Source of the DNA: Streptomyces griseorubiginosus
GTDB taxonomy: Bacteria > Actinomycetota > Actinomycetes > Streptomycetales > Streptomycetaceae
Length of the DNA stretch: 64,000 nucleotides
NCBI RefSeq assembly: GCF_001514195.1
Contig: NZ_KQ948735.1
Span: 1,291,413 to 1,355,412, forward strand
Direction of reading: 5' to 3'
Shown here: positions 26,192 through 34,240 of the stretch, one piece after another
How the letters are laid out: each line of letters begins with the position of its first letter
Position numbering within the stretch: the first letter of the stretch is position 1
Program-made: the position numbers and the translations under genes
The notes under the pieces: model-generated
The model's database searches: none
What the model saw: only the letters and a program-made list of their open reading frames with translations
Told to the model about the DNA's origin: nothing

Positions 26192-27262
26192 TCACCCCTT
26201 GGCCAGCGTCACCGCCTGGTCCAGCGCCTGGAGGAAACGGTTCACCGTCGGCCGGTCCCGCACCGCGAGCCGTAGCCACTCCTCGTCGAGCCCCGGGAAC
26301 GTGTCCCCGCGCCGCACCGCCCACCCGAGATCCCGCAGATGCCGTCGTACGGCGGTGGCGCGCGGCAGGCGGACGAGGACGAAGGGGCCCTCCGCCGGTT
26401 CGACGACCCGGAGCCCGTCCGGGGCGAACTCCCGCAGTCCGGCGACGAGATGGGCCCGGTCGGTGGCGACGCGGTGGGCCGCGTGGGCCGCCTCCGCGAG
26501 GGCCCGCGGCTCCATGCAGGCCTGCGCCGCGGCGAGGGCCGGGGTGGAGACCGGCCACAGGGGCTGGGCCCGTTCCAGGGCGGCGATCGTCTCCGGGGCG
26601 GCGAGCACGTACCCGATCCGGAGGCCCGCGAGACCCCAGGTCTTCGTCAGGCTGCGCAGGACGACCAGACCGGGCACGTCCGTCCGCCCGGCCAGGGCCT
26701 CGCGCTCGCCCGGCACCGCGTCCAGGAACGCCTCGTCCACCACCAACGTCCGCCCCGGACGGGTCAGTTCGGCGATCGTGGCGGCCGGGTGCAGGACCGA
26801 CGTGGGGTTGGTCGGATTGCCGACGACCACCAGGTCGGCGTCCTCGGGGACGGCCGCCGGGTCCAGCCGGAAGCCGTCCTCCTCCCGCAGCAGCGCCCGC
26901 TCGACCCGGTGCCCGGCGTCCCGCAGCGCCGCCTCCGGCTCGGTGAACTGGGGGTGCACCACGACCGCATGACGCACCGTCAGGGCGCGGGCGAGCAGCA
27001 CGAACGCCTCGGCGGCCCCCGCCGTCAGCAGCACCCGCTCCACGGCCACCCCGTGCCGGGCCGCCACCGCCGCTCGCGCCGCGCGGCCGTCCGGGTACGC
27101 GGCGAGCCCCGCCAGGGACCCGGCGATGCGCTCCCGCAACCACGCCGGGGGAGTGTCCGCGCGGACGTTCACGGCGAGGTCGGTGAGCTTCGCCCCGTCG
27201 TCCCGCACCTCGGCGTCGCCGTGGTGCCGCAGGTCGTGGGCCCCGGCGGGTTCAGTGCGCAT
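26192..27262 (-). CDS. cobC: CobC-like aminotransferase (threonine-phosphate decarboxylase type)
   Basis: This 356-residue class I/II PLP enzyme has VVVGNPTNPTSVLHPA, LVVDEAFLDAVPGE and VLRSLTKTWGLAGLRIGYVL with the PLP lysine. In cobalamin synthesis CobC/CobD-type enzymes make the aminopropanol-phosphate linker from threonine phosphate. It is the last gene of the minus-strand cluster, overlapping cbiX by 11 bp. The name follows context; the exact decarboxylase activity is inferred. Confidence 0.85.
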   Translation of the reverse strand: MRTEPAGAHDLRHHGDAEVRDDGAKLTDLAVNVRADTPPAWLRERIAGSLAGLAAYPDGRAARAAVAARHGVAVERVLLTAGAAEAFVLLARALTVRHAVVVHPQFTEPEAALRDAGHRVERALLREEDGFRLDPAAVPEDADLVVVGNPTNPTSVLHPAATIAELTRPGRTLVVDEAFLDAVPGEREALAGRTDVPGLVVLRSLTKTWGLAGLRIGYVLAAPETIAALERAQPLWPVSTPALAAAQACMEPRALAEAAHAAHRVATDRAHLVAGLREFAPDGLRVVEPAEGPFVLVRLPRATAVRRHLRDLGWAVRRGDTFPGLDEEWLRLAVRDRPTVNRFLQALDQAVTLAKG

Positions 27263-28178
27263 GGGTGTGCGCGCCGTGGTGGTGCCCGTGGTGATGGTGG
27301 CCGTCGTCGTCCGGGTGGAAGTGCGGCTGCTGCGCCAGGCCCACCTTGTCCTCGAAGCCGGGCAGCGCGATGCGGTACACGCAGGTGTCGCAGTTCATCC
27401 TGAGGTCGCCCTTGACGGCCTCCTCGTACCGCTCGAGGACCAGGTCCAGCAGCTCCGGCTCCGGGCCGATCACCTCCGCCGAACGCACCTCGACCTCCGG
27501 GTGCGCGGCCGCCCAGCCCTCGGTCTGCTGCTTCACCCGGTCCGGCAGGATCCCGGTGAACAGGAAGTAGGGGAGCACGACGATCCGCCGCGCCCCCAGC
27601 GCCGCACACCGGTCGAGCCCGCTCGGCACGTCCGGCGCGGCCAGCGACACGAACGCCGTCTCCACGCCCGCGTACCCGCGCCCCTCCCACAGCAGCCGGG
27701 CCGCCTTGTGGACCTCCGCGTTGGCGTCCGGGTCCGTGGAGCCGCGGCCGACGAGCAGCACGGTCACGTCCGCGCGGTCCAGGGGCGTACGCCCCCCGGT
27801 GGCGCCCAGCGCCTCGTCCAGGCGGCGCTCCAGCACGTTCAGCAGTGCCGGGTGCGGGCCCAGCGGACGGCCGTAGGTGTACGAGATCCCCGGGTGCCGC
27901 TCCTTCTCGCGGGCCAGCGCTGCCGGGATGTCTCCCTTGGCGTGTCCGGCGGACACCAGCATCAGCGGTACCGCGGCGAACCGGCGGACCCCGCGCTCCA
28001 CCAGCTCGCCCACCGCCTCGGTGAGCGGCGGCGGGGACAGCTCGATGAAGCCGCCCGCGACGGGCAGGTCGGGACGGCGGGCCCCCAGCTGCCGGACGAA
28101 GTCGCGGAAGGCCTCGGCTCCGGCGTCGTCCCGGGTGCCGTGTCCGGCGATGAGCAGGGCGGGCGGCGGGGTGGTCAC
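27252..28178 (-). CDS. cbiX: CbiX-type sirohydrochlorin chelatase with Fe-S motif and His-rich tail
   Basis: This 308-residue protein has two CbiX-like halves beginning at LLIAGHGTRDDAG and VTVLLVGRGSTDPDAN. It inserts cobalt (or iron) into sirohydrochlorin, the early step of the anaerobic-type corrin route. MNCDTC at 261-266 matches the MXCXXC motif that holds a 4Fe-4S cluster in long CbiX proteins, and the last 15 residues are mostly His, a likely metal store. It starts at GTG 28178, overlapping the cobH stop as GTGA. Confidence 0.9.
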   Translation of the reverse strand: MTTPPPALLIAGHGTRDDAGAEAFRDFVRQLGARRPDLPVAGGFIELSPPPLTEAVGELVERGVRRFAAVPLMLVSAGHAKGDIPAALAREKERHPGISYTYGRPLGPHPALLNVLERRLDEALGATGGRTPLDRADVTVLLVGRGSTDPDANAEVHKAARLLWEGRGYAGVETAFVSLAAPDVPSGLDRCAALGARRIVVLPYFLFTGILPDRVKQQTEGWAAAHPEVEVRSAEVIGPEPELLDLVLERYEEAVKGDLRMNCDTCVYRIALPGFEDKVGLAQQPHFHPDDDGHHHHGHHHGAHTHAH

Positions 28179-28765
28179 GATGTCTCCTCAGAGGGGTGGG
28201 TGGGGTGGTACAGCAGGGCGTTGAGCGCGGCCGAGGCGACCGCCGAACCGCCCTTCTCGGACACGTTGCTCACGGCGGGCAGCCCGCTCGCACGCAGCGC
28301 GGCCTTGGACTCGACCGCGCCGACGAAGCCGACCGGCAGCCCGATGACGAGCGCAGGGGCCGCGTCCAGGGTCAGCAACTCCTCCAGCGCGGTGGGGGCG
28401 TTGCCGATCACCCAGATCGCGCCCGGCCCGACCTGCTCATGGGCCAGCCGGATGGCGTGGGCCGAACGCGTCAGCCCCGGGCCCGACTTGGCGTCCCGCA
28501 GCCGGCAGACGGTCTCCCGCCGGGTGATCCCGGCCGCGACCATCTCCACGTCCGTGACGACGGGCGCCCCGGCGTGCAGCGCCCGGTGCGCCTTCTCCAA
28601 CTCGCCCTCGTCCATGACGAGATCGCCGGCGTACTCCAGGTCGGCGGCGGAGTGGATGACCCGCTCCACCACGGCCCGGGTCAGCGGCGGGAAGTGCGAG
28701 GTGTCCAGGCGGGCGCGCAGCCGCCGGTAGGACTCCACCTCGATCGGGTGGACGACACGGTTCAC
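28175..28765 (-). CDS. cobH: Precorrin-8X methylmutase (CbiC/CobH)
   Basis: This 196-residue protein moves the methyl group from C11 to C12 to give hydrogenobyrinate or cobyrinate. RVIHSAADLEYAGDL carries the conserved active-site His, and VEMVAAGITRR and PALVIGLPVGFVGAVESK are family signatures. It starts at GTG 28765 with GTGA overlap to the upstream gene. Confidence 0.95.
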   Translation of the reverse strand: MNRVVHPIEVESYRRLRARLDTSHFPPLTRAVVERVIHSAADLEYAGDLVMDEGELEKAHRALHAGAPVVTDVEMVAAGITRRETVCRLRDAKSGPGLTRSAHAIRLAHEQVGPGAIWVIGNAPTALEELLTLDAAPALVIGLPVGFVGAVESKAALRASGLPAVSNVSEKGGSAVASAALNALLYHPTHPSEETS

Positions 28766-30453
28766 CGGGTGCCCTCCTGCCAGCGGTAGCCGCGCGGGGT
28801 CACCATGCGCCCCGCGATGTCACGGGTGGCCGTGTTGCCCACGGTCACGACCGTCATCATGTCGACCGTCGCCGGGTCGAGCTCGGCCAGGGTCGTCAAC
28901 CGCGCGGACTCGTCCGGCCGCGACGCGTTCCGTACGACACCGACCGGTGTGGCCGGCTCCCGGTGCCCGGCGAGGATCGCCAGCGCCTTGGGCAGCTGCC
29001 AGTCCCGGCCCCGGGAGCGCGGGTTGTAGAAGGTGACCACGATGTCCGCCTCGGCCGCCGCCCGCACCCGCCGCTCGATGACCTCCCACGGGGTGTGCAG
29101 GTCGGACAGGCTGATGGACACGTGGTCGTGGCCCAGCGGGGCCCCCAGGATCGCGGCCGCGGCGAGCGCCGCCGTGACCCCCGGGACGCCGATCACGTCG
29201 ATGTCGTCGGAGGCCTCGGCGAGCGCGGGGGACGCCATCGCGTACACCCCGGCGTCCCCGCTGCCGATCAGCGCGACGGCCTGCCCCTTGCGGGCCTCCT
29301 CGACGGCCGTGCGCGCCCGCTCCTCCTCGGCTCCGAGCCCCGACTCCAGGACCCGGGTGCCGGGCCGCAGCAGATCGCGGATCTGGTCGACGTACTGGTC
29401 GAGCCCGACCAGCACGGAAGCGCGCCGGAGTTCCGCCTTCGCGCGGGGCGTGAGCAGGTCCCGGGCGCCGGGACCGAGCCCGACGACCGCGAGCCGGCCG
29501 CGCGCGGGACGCCGTACGACCGCACAGGTCGCCATGGCGGGCGCCCCGTCCGCACGGACGGACTTCCGCTTGGGCACGAGGAGTTCACCGCCCTCCGCGA
29601 GGGCCGAGGCCTCCGCGACCGAGGGGGTCCCCACGGCGGCGAGGGGCGCGTCGGAGGGGTTCGGGACCTCGACGGCCGCCAACTCCTCGGCGGCATAGGT
29701 GACCACAGGCACCCCGAGCCGCTCGGCCGCCGCCACGATCCCCGGTTCCCCGGCCTTGGCGTCCACGGTGACGAGTGCGGCGACACTACGACGGGACAGC
29801 CCGGCCTCGCGCAACGCGCCCTCGACCAGCTCCAGCACCTCGTCGGCGGGCGCCCCCTTGGAGGCACCGACCCCGACGACGAGGGTGGGCGGACGCAGCA
29901 CGACCTCCCGCTCGGAGGACTCGACGAGCCGGTCCGTGACACGGATGCCGTACGCACCCTCCCCGGCGACCGGCAGCGGAGGCAGCGGCCAGCCCGGCTC
30001 GTTGTGCAGGACGACGGGTTCACCGTCCAGAAGCGCCCGCGACACGGCCGCCACGGCCCCTTCGACGGGCAGCCCGAGGGTGTCGAGCCCCGGCACCCCC
30101 ACCGCGTCGGTCGCCGTCGTCACCACGGGCTCGGCACCGAGCAACTCCCCGACCTCCCGGGCGAGTTCATTGGCGCCGCCGCCATGCCCGCCGACCAGGG
30201 ACACGGCGAACCGCCCGCCCTCGTCGACACACACCACACCCGGGTCGGACGCCTTGTCGCCGAGCAGCGGGGCGATCAGCCGTACGACCGCTCCCGTCGC
30301 CAGGAAGCACACCAGCTGCTCGCACTCCGCGAACGCCAAGCGCACGGCCTCCGCCACGGGACCGTCGTACACCCGCGTGCGGTCCGGCCAGGCCGCGGCC
30401 AGCCGGTCGCGCGCCGCCGCCCCCGCCGCGGTGGCGGAAATAAGGCCGATCAC
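28762..30453 (-). CDS. cobJ: CbiG-CbiH/CobJ fusion: cobalt-precorrin-5A hydrolase and precorrin-3B C17-methyltransferase
   Basis: This 563-residue protein has two parts. Residues 1 to about 330 are CbiG-like, which opens the ring lactone and releases acetaldehyde: FLATGAVVRLIAPLLGDKASDPGVV, SLVGGHGGGANELAREV, LVVGVGASKGAPADEV. Residues from about 333 are a SAM-dependent C17 methyltransferase: LAVVGLGPGARDLLTPRA, IGSGDAGVYAMASPA, DIVVTFYNPRSRGRDWQL. The fusion joins consecutive ring-contraction steps. It starts at GTG 30453, overlapping the cobL stop. Confidence 0.93.
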   Translation of the reverse strand: MIGLISATAAGAAARDRLAAAWPDRTRVYDGPVAEAVRLAFAECEQLVCFLATGAVVRLIAPLLGDKASDPGVVCVDEGGRFAVSLVGGHGGGANELAREVGELLGAEPVVTTATDAVGVPGLDTLGLPVEGAVAAVSRALLDGEPVVLHNEPGWPLPPLPVAGEGAYGIRVTDRLVESSEREVVLRPPTLVVGVGASKGAPADEVLELVEGALREAGLSRRSVAALVTVDAKAGEPGIVAAAERLGVPVVTYAAEELAAVEVPNPSDAPLAAVGTPSVAEASALAEGGELLVPKRKSVRADGAPAMATCAVVRRPARGRLAVVGLGPGARDLLTPRAKAELRRASVLVGLDQYVDQIRDLLRPGTRVLESGLGAEEERARTAVEEARKGQAVALIGSGDAGVYAMASPALAEASDDIDVIGVPGVTAALAAAAILGAPLGHDHVSISLSDLHTPWEVIERRVRAAAEADIVVTFYNPRSRGRDWQLPKALAILAGHREPATPVGVVRNASRPDESARLTTLAELDPATVDMMTVVTVGNTATRDIAGRMVTPRGYRWQEGTR

Positions 30454-31748
30454 TGAGCAACTCCCTCTCGATACGCGGGGTTTCGGACGCCCCACAGCAG
30501 AAAAACCGGATTGGTCGCCGCGAGCCGGGTCACGTCACCCGGCAGCGGCGCGAGCCGGGACGACTGGAGCAGGACGCCCTCGCAGTCGAACCCGGCATCG
30601 GTGAGGGCCGCGCGCACGGCCGGCACCCGGTCCAGGGCGGCCATCGCCACCACGACACTCCGCCGGGCCCGGCGCGCACAGGCGGCCACGATCCCGGGCA
30701 GCTCACGCCCACCACCACCGACGAAGACGGCGTCGGGATCGTCCAGCCCGGCGAGCGCGTCCGGCGCCGACCCGTGCACGACCTGTACGTCGACGCCGTG
30801 CGCGTCGGCGTTGGCACGGATGCGCTCGACTCCGTCGGCGGCCTTCTCGACGGCGACGACAGCAGCCCCGAGCCGCGCACACTCCACGGCCACGGACCCG
30901 GACCCCGCACCGACGTCCCAGACGAGATCCCCGAGCCGCGGCCCCAGCCGGGCCAGCGCGAGCGCCCGCACCTCGAACTTGGTGATCATGGAATCCCGAT
31001 GGGCGAACTCACCTTCTTCCAGGGCCCATTGAGAGGGGGCGGGGGGAGGCCCGGCGACGGTCCGCACACCACCAAGAGCCCGAGACTCGTCGAGACAGAG
31101 AACGACACTCACCCCGGAACCCCAGTCCCGGGCGGCGGCTTCAGCGGGGGTGACCCGTTGGACACGCTCGTCCTTGGTGCCGAGGTCAGAGGCAACGAGC
31201 AGTACGCGCTTCAGGGGCGCGGGGAACTGCGCGACCAGCCCCGACGCAGCCGCACCCGCCCAACCACCTCTCTCGGCACCCCCTGAGGCGAGCGCAGCTC
31301 CAAGCTCCGCAGGCCCGGCCCCGGGCCCCGTAAGCACCGCCACTTTCCCCCGCGCCCGGCACACATTCACCGCCGTCCGCAGATCCCGCCCATGCGTACT
31401 GACCACCACCGCGTCGTCCCACGGCACCCCCACCCGGGCAAAAGCCGCGGCCACAGAAGACACACCAGGACGGACGTCCAACGCACCCGCCCCGAACCGC
31501 TCCGCCAGCACCCGCACGATCCCGAAGAACCCCGGATCCCCCGAGGCCAGCACGACCACCCGGGACCCCTTGTCCAGATGCCGCTCGACGACATCCAGCG
31601 CAGGAGCAAGCGGCCCCAGAACGACCCGCTCGGCGGACGCGGGGACCGCCGCCGCGTCCAGATGCCGCCGCCCGCCCACGACCAGCCCGGCCCCGGCGAG
31701 CACGTCCGCGGGCGGTGCCGAAACCCCCGTACCCACGACCGTGATCAC
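30450..31748 (-). CDS. cobL: Precorrin-6Y C5,15-methyltransferase (CbiE-CbiT/CobL)
   Basis: This 432-residue protein joins a CbiE methyltransferase (LASGDPGFFGIVRVL, VRPGVSSVAAAFARVG) to a CbiT methyltransferase/decarboxylase (MITKFEVRALALARLGPRLGD, WDVGAGSGSVAVE). It methylates C5 and C15 and removes the C12 acetate carboxyl. Residues about 161-180 (including GLVAQFPAPLK) are encoded by a dispersed genomic repeat that is intergenic elsewhere, an in-frame insertion within CbiE. It starts at GTG 31748 with GTGA overlap. Confidence 0.94.
   Translation of the reverse strand: MITVVGTGVSAPPADVLAGAGLVVGGRRHLDAAAVPASAERVVLGPLAPALDVVERHLDKGSRVVVLASGDPGFFGIVRVLAERFGAGALDVRPGVSSVAAAFARVGVPWDDAVVVSTHGRDLRTAVNVCRARGKVAVLTGPGAGPAELGAALASGGAERGGWAGAAASGLVAQFPAPLKRVLLVASDLGTKDERVQRVTPAEAAARDWGSGVSVVLCLDESRALGGVRTVAGPPPAPSQWALEEGEFAHRDSMITKFEVRALALARLGPRLGDLVWDVGAGSGSVAVECARLGAAVVAVEKAADGVERIRANADAHGVDVQVVHGSAPDALAGLDDPDAVFVGGGGRELPGIVAACARRARRSVVVAMAALDRVPAVRAALTDAGFDCEGVLLQSSRLAPLPGDVTRLAATNPVFLLWGVRNPAYREGVAQ
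31207..31258. repeat. Dispersed repeat, copy 2, inside cobL
   Basis: The same GGGGCGCGGGGAACTGCGCG core as at 19139 and 47160-47395, but here read through in frame as part of cobL. Confidence 0.85.
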
Positions 31749-32566
31749 GTGCCCGCACCCTTCGCCGCCCGCAGCGCCCGCCGGGCCTCCGGGTCGGCCT
31801 TGCGGTACCCGTGGAAGTGCCCGGGGTGGTAGAGGTGCGAGCGCGTGCCCTCGGCGTCCAGCGCCGGTCCGACCAGGAACAGCGTGTGCTTCCAGAGCTT
31901 GTGCTCCTTGACCGTCTCCTCCAGGGTGCCGATCGTGCACCGCACCATCAGCTCCTCCGGCCAGGTCGCCTGGTAGGCCACGACGACCGGGGTGGACGTC
32001 GGATACCCGCCCTCCAGCAGCTCCCGCACCAACTGTCCGCTGCGCGCGGCGGACAGGAAGATCGCCATGGTGGTGCCGTGCTTGGCGAACTCCCGCACCT
32101 CCTCGCCGGGCGGCATCGGCGTCTTGCCGCCGCCGAGCCGGGTCAGCACCACGGACTGCGCGACCTCCGGGATGGTCAGCTCCCGCTGGGCGAGCGCGGC
32201 CACGGCCGAGAACGCGGAGACGCCGGGCACGACCTCGGTCTCGACGCCGATCGCCGCGCACCGGTCGAGCTGCTCCTGCGTGCCGCCCCACAGTGCGGGG
32301 TCGCCGGAGTGGATACGGGCCACCTTGAGGCCCGACCCGTGGGCCCGCTCGTACACCGCGACGACGTCCTCCAGCGACATGGTCGCCGAGTCCAGGATCT
32401 CCGCGTCCGCACGGGCGTGTTCGAGGACCTCCGCCTGCACCAGGCTCGCGGCCCAGATCACGACGTCGGCCTCGGCGATGGCGCGCGCGGCACGGAACGT
32501 CAGCAGGTCGGCGGCGCCGGGGCCGGCACCGACGAAGGTCACCTTGCCGGTGGTGGCATCGGCCAT
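31745..32566 (-). CDS. cobM: Precorrin-4 C11-methyltransferase (CobM/CbiF)
   Basis: This 273-residue SAM-dependent tetrapyrrole methylase has VTFVGAGPGAADLLTFRAARAI, RIHSGDPALWGGTQEQLD and EVVPGVSAFSAVAAL. It methylates C11 of the corrin precursor. The ATG at 32566 follows GAGAGGA; a longer start at 32587 is weaker. It is the first gene of the second minus-strand block, divergent from the ZIP transporter, so it probably has its own promoter in the 106-bp gap. Confidence 0.95.
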   Translation of the reverse strand: MADATTGKVTFVGAGPGAADLLTFRAARAIAEADVVIWAASLVQAEVLEHARADAEILDSATMSLEDVVAVYERAHGSGLKVARIHSGDPALWGGTQEQLDRCAAIGVETEVVPGVSAFSAVAALAQRELTIPEVAQSVVLTRLGGGKTPMPPGEEVREFAKHGTTMAIFLSAARSGQLVRELLEGGYPTSTPVVVAYQATWPEELMVRCTIGTLEETVKEHKLWKHTLFLVGPALDAEGTRSHLYHPGHFHGYRKADPEARRALRAAKGAGT

Positions 32567-32672
32567 GGAAATCGGTCCTCTCATCACAAAGGGTCTGGAA
32601 AAGGTCTCAGGGCTGCGGTCGGCCGGGTGGCCGGATGTGCGCGAACGCGGGTCGATCGGATACCAAGTCCCT

Positions 32673-33401
32673 ATGGCGGTCTTCGTAGCGCTCGGCGCGT
32701 TCCTGATGACGCTGGCCGGCGGCTGGACGGCACAGCGCGTGACCGACCGCCGTCACCTGGTCCTGGGCCTGGCCGGCGGACTGATGCTCGGTGTGGTCGG
32801 CCTTGACCTGCTGCCGGAGGCCCTGCACGCGGCCGGCGACGAGGTCTTCGGCGTCCCCGCGGCCCTGCTCCTGTTCGTGGCCGGCTTCCTGCTGGCCCAT
32901 CTGGTGGAACGCCTGCTGGCCGCCCGCCAGGCCGCGCACGGCGGCGGTGAGCACTCCCACCGGGTCCCCGAGGTGGGCCTGACGGCCGCGGCCGCGATGG
33001 TCGGCCACAGCGCGATGGACGGCGTGGCGATCGGCGCGGCCTTCCAGGTGGGCGGCGGCATGGGCACGGCGGTCGCGCTGGCCGTGGTCGCCCACGACTT
33101 CGCGGACGGCTTCAACACGTACACGATCACGAGCCTGTACGGGAACGCCCGCCGACGGGCGCTGGTCATGCTGTGGGCGGACGCGGCGGCCCCGGTGCTG
33201 GGCGCTGCCTCGACGACGTTCGTGACCATCCCGGAGGGCCTGCTCGGCGGCTATCTCGGCCTCTTCGGCGGCGCGCTCCTCTACCTGGCGGCCGCCGAGA
33301 TCCTCCCCGAGGCCCACCACGAACACCCCGCCCGCTCCACCCTGCTGTGCACGGTCGCGGGGGTCGGCTTCATCTGGCTGGTGGTGGGCCTCGCGGGCTG
33401 A
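32673..33401 (+). CDS. ZIP-family divalent metal transporter
   Basis: This 242-residue protein has about seven to eight membrane segments. The metal-site motifs of ZIP transporters are present: GHSAMDGVAIGAAF and VAHDFADGFNTY. A short His-containing loop (HGGGEHSHRVPE) follows the third segment. It is the only plus-strand gene inside the cobalamin cluster, so cobalt or zinc supply for corrin synthesis or regulation is a reasonable inference. A 39-bp triple repeat starts in its last codons. Confidence 0.87.
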   Translation: MAVFVALGAFLMTLAGGWTAQRVTDRRHLVLGLAGGLMLGVVGLDLLPEALHAAGDEVFGVPAALLLFVAGFLLAHLVERLLAARQAAHGGGEHSHRVPEVGLTAAAAMVGHSAMDGVAIGAAFQVGGGMGTAVALAVVAHDFADGFNTYTITSLYGNARRRALVMLWADAAAPVLGAASTTFVTIPEGLLGGYLGLFGGALLYLAAAEILPEAHHEHPARSTLLCTVAGVGFIWLVVGLAG

Positions 33402-33484
33402 CCTGGGGGCATCCGGCTGGTGGTGGGCCGCGGGGGCTGACCCGGCTTCATCCGGCTGGTGGTGGGGCCGGTGGGCCGACCCGG
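33368..33484. repeat. 39-bp tandem repeat, three copies, spanning the ZIP stop codon
   Basis: Copies lie at about 33368-33406, 33407-33445 and 33446-33484. The first encodes the last residues and stop of the ZIP protein; the second keeps the TGA. The third ends 22 bp before the convergent cobI stop. Confidence 0.85.
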
Positions 33485-33505
33485 CGGCTCTGTCCGCGGT
33501 GGGGT

Positions 33506-34240
33506 TCACAACTTGCCACCCCGTGAGCCGTCCCGACGCGCGGGCGCGATGAGGGTGGAGAGATACGGCAGGGCGGCCCCGTCGAGCTCGGCGGCCGACC
33601 GGATGGACTCGCCGTCCAGCCCCAGCGCCGATCCCCAGACGGCGTCCTCGATCCGCCCGGTCTCCCGGAGCGCCTCGGCCACCTCGGCGGCCTGCCGCCC
33701 GAACTTGTAGGCGACGACGGTCCCGGGACCGGCGAGGGCGTCCTTCAGCACGGCGGCCCCCGCGGTCACGGGCACCAGAGTGAGCGGCTCGGTGCCCTCG
33801 GTCAGCACGGCACCGGACCGCGCCGCGAGATCCTGCATCGCGGTGATGCCGGGCACGGTCTCCACGACCACGTCGGGCACGAGTTCGCCGATGGTGTGCG
33901 CGAGATAGGTGAAGGTGGAGTACACGTTGGGGTCGCCGATGGTGGCGAAGGCGACCGAGCCGTGGGCGCGCAGCAGCTCGGCGACTTGCTCCCCGGCGGC
34001 GTCCCAGGCGGCCTCGCGCCGGCTGCGGTCACTGCGCTCGTTGAGCGCGAACACGACCCGCAGGATCTTCTCCTGCGGCACGTAATGCACCACGGTGGCC
34101 TCGGCCCGGCCCACCTCTCCGGTGTCCATGACCGGTACGACGACCACGTCGGCGGCGCGCAGGGCGTTGACGCCCTTGACGGTCACCAGCTCCGGATCCC
34201 CGGGCCCGACACCGACCCCGACCAACCTGCTGCTGCTCAT
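33506..34240 (-). CDS. cobI: Precorrin-2 C20-methyltransferase (CobI/CbiL)
   Basis: This 244-residue tetrapyrrole methylase has LVGVGVGPGDPELVTVKGVNAL at the start, VAFATIGDPNVYSTFTYL and VVVETVPGITAMQDLAARSG. It adds the C20 methyl to (cobalt-)precorrin-2. The ATG at 34240 overlaps the cobB stop (ATGA). It is the last gene of the riboswitch-led block. Confidence 0.95.
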   Translation of the reverse strand: MSSSRLVGVGVGPGDPELVTVKGVNALRAADVVVVPVMDTGEVGRAEATVVHYVPQEKILRVVFALNERSDRSRREAAWDAAGEQVAELLRAHGSVAFATIGDPNVYSTFTYLAHTIGELVPDVVVETVPGITAMQDLAARSGAVLTEGTEPLTLVPVTAGAAVLKDALAGPGTVVAYKFGRQAAEVAEALRETGRIEDAVWGSALGLDGESIRSAAELDGAALPYLSTLIAPARRDGSRGGKL

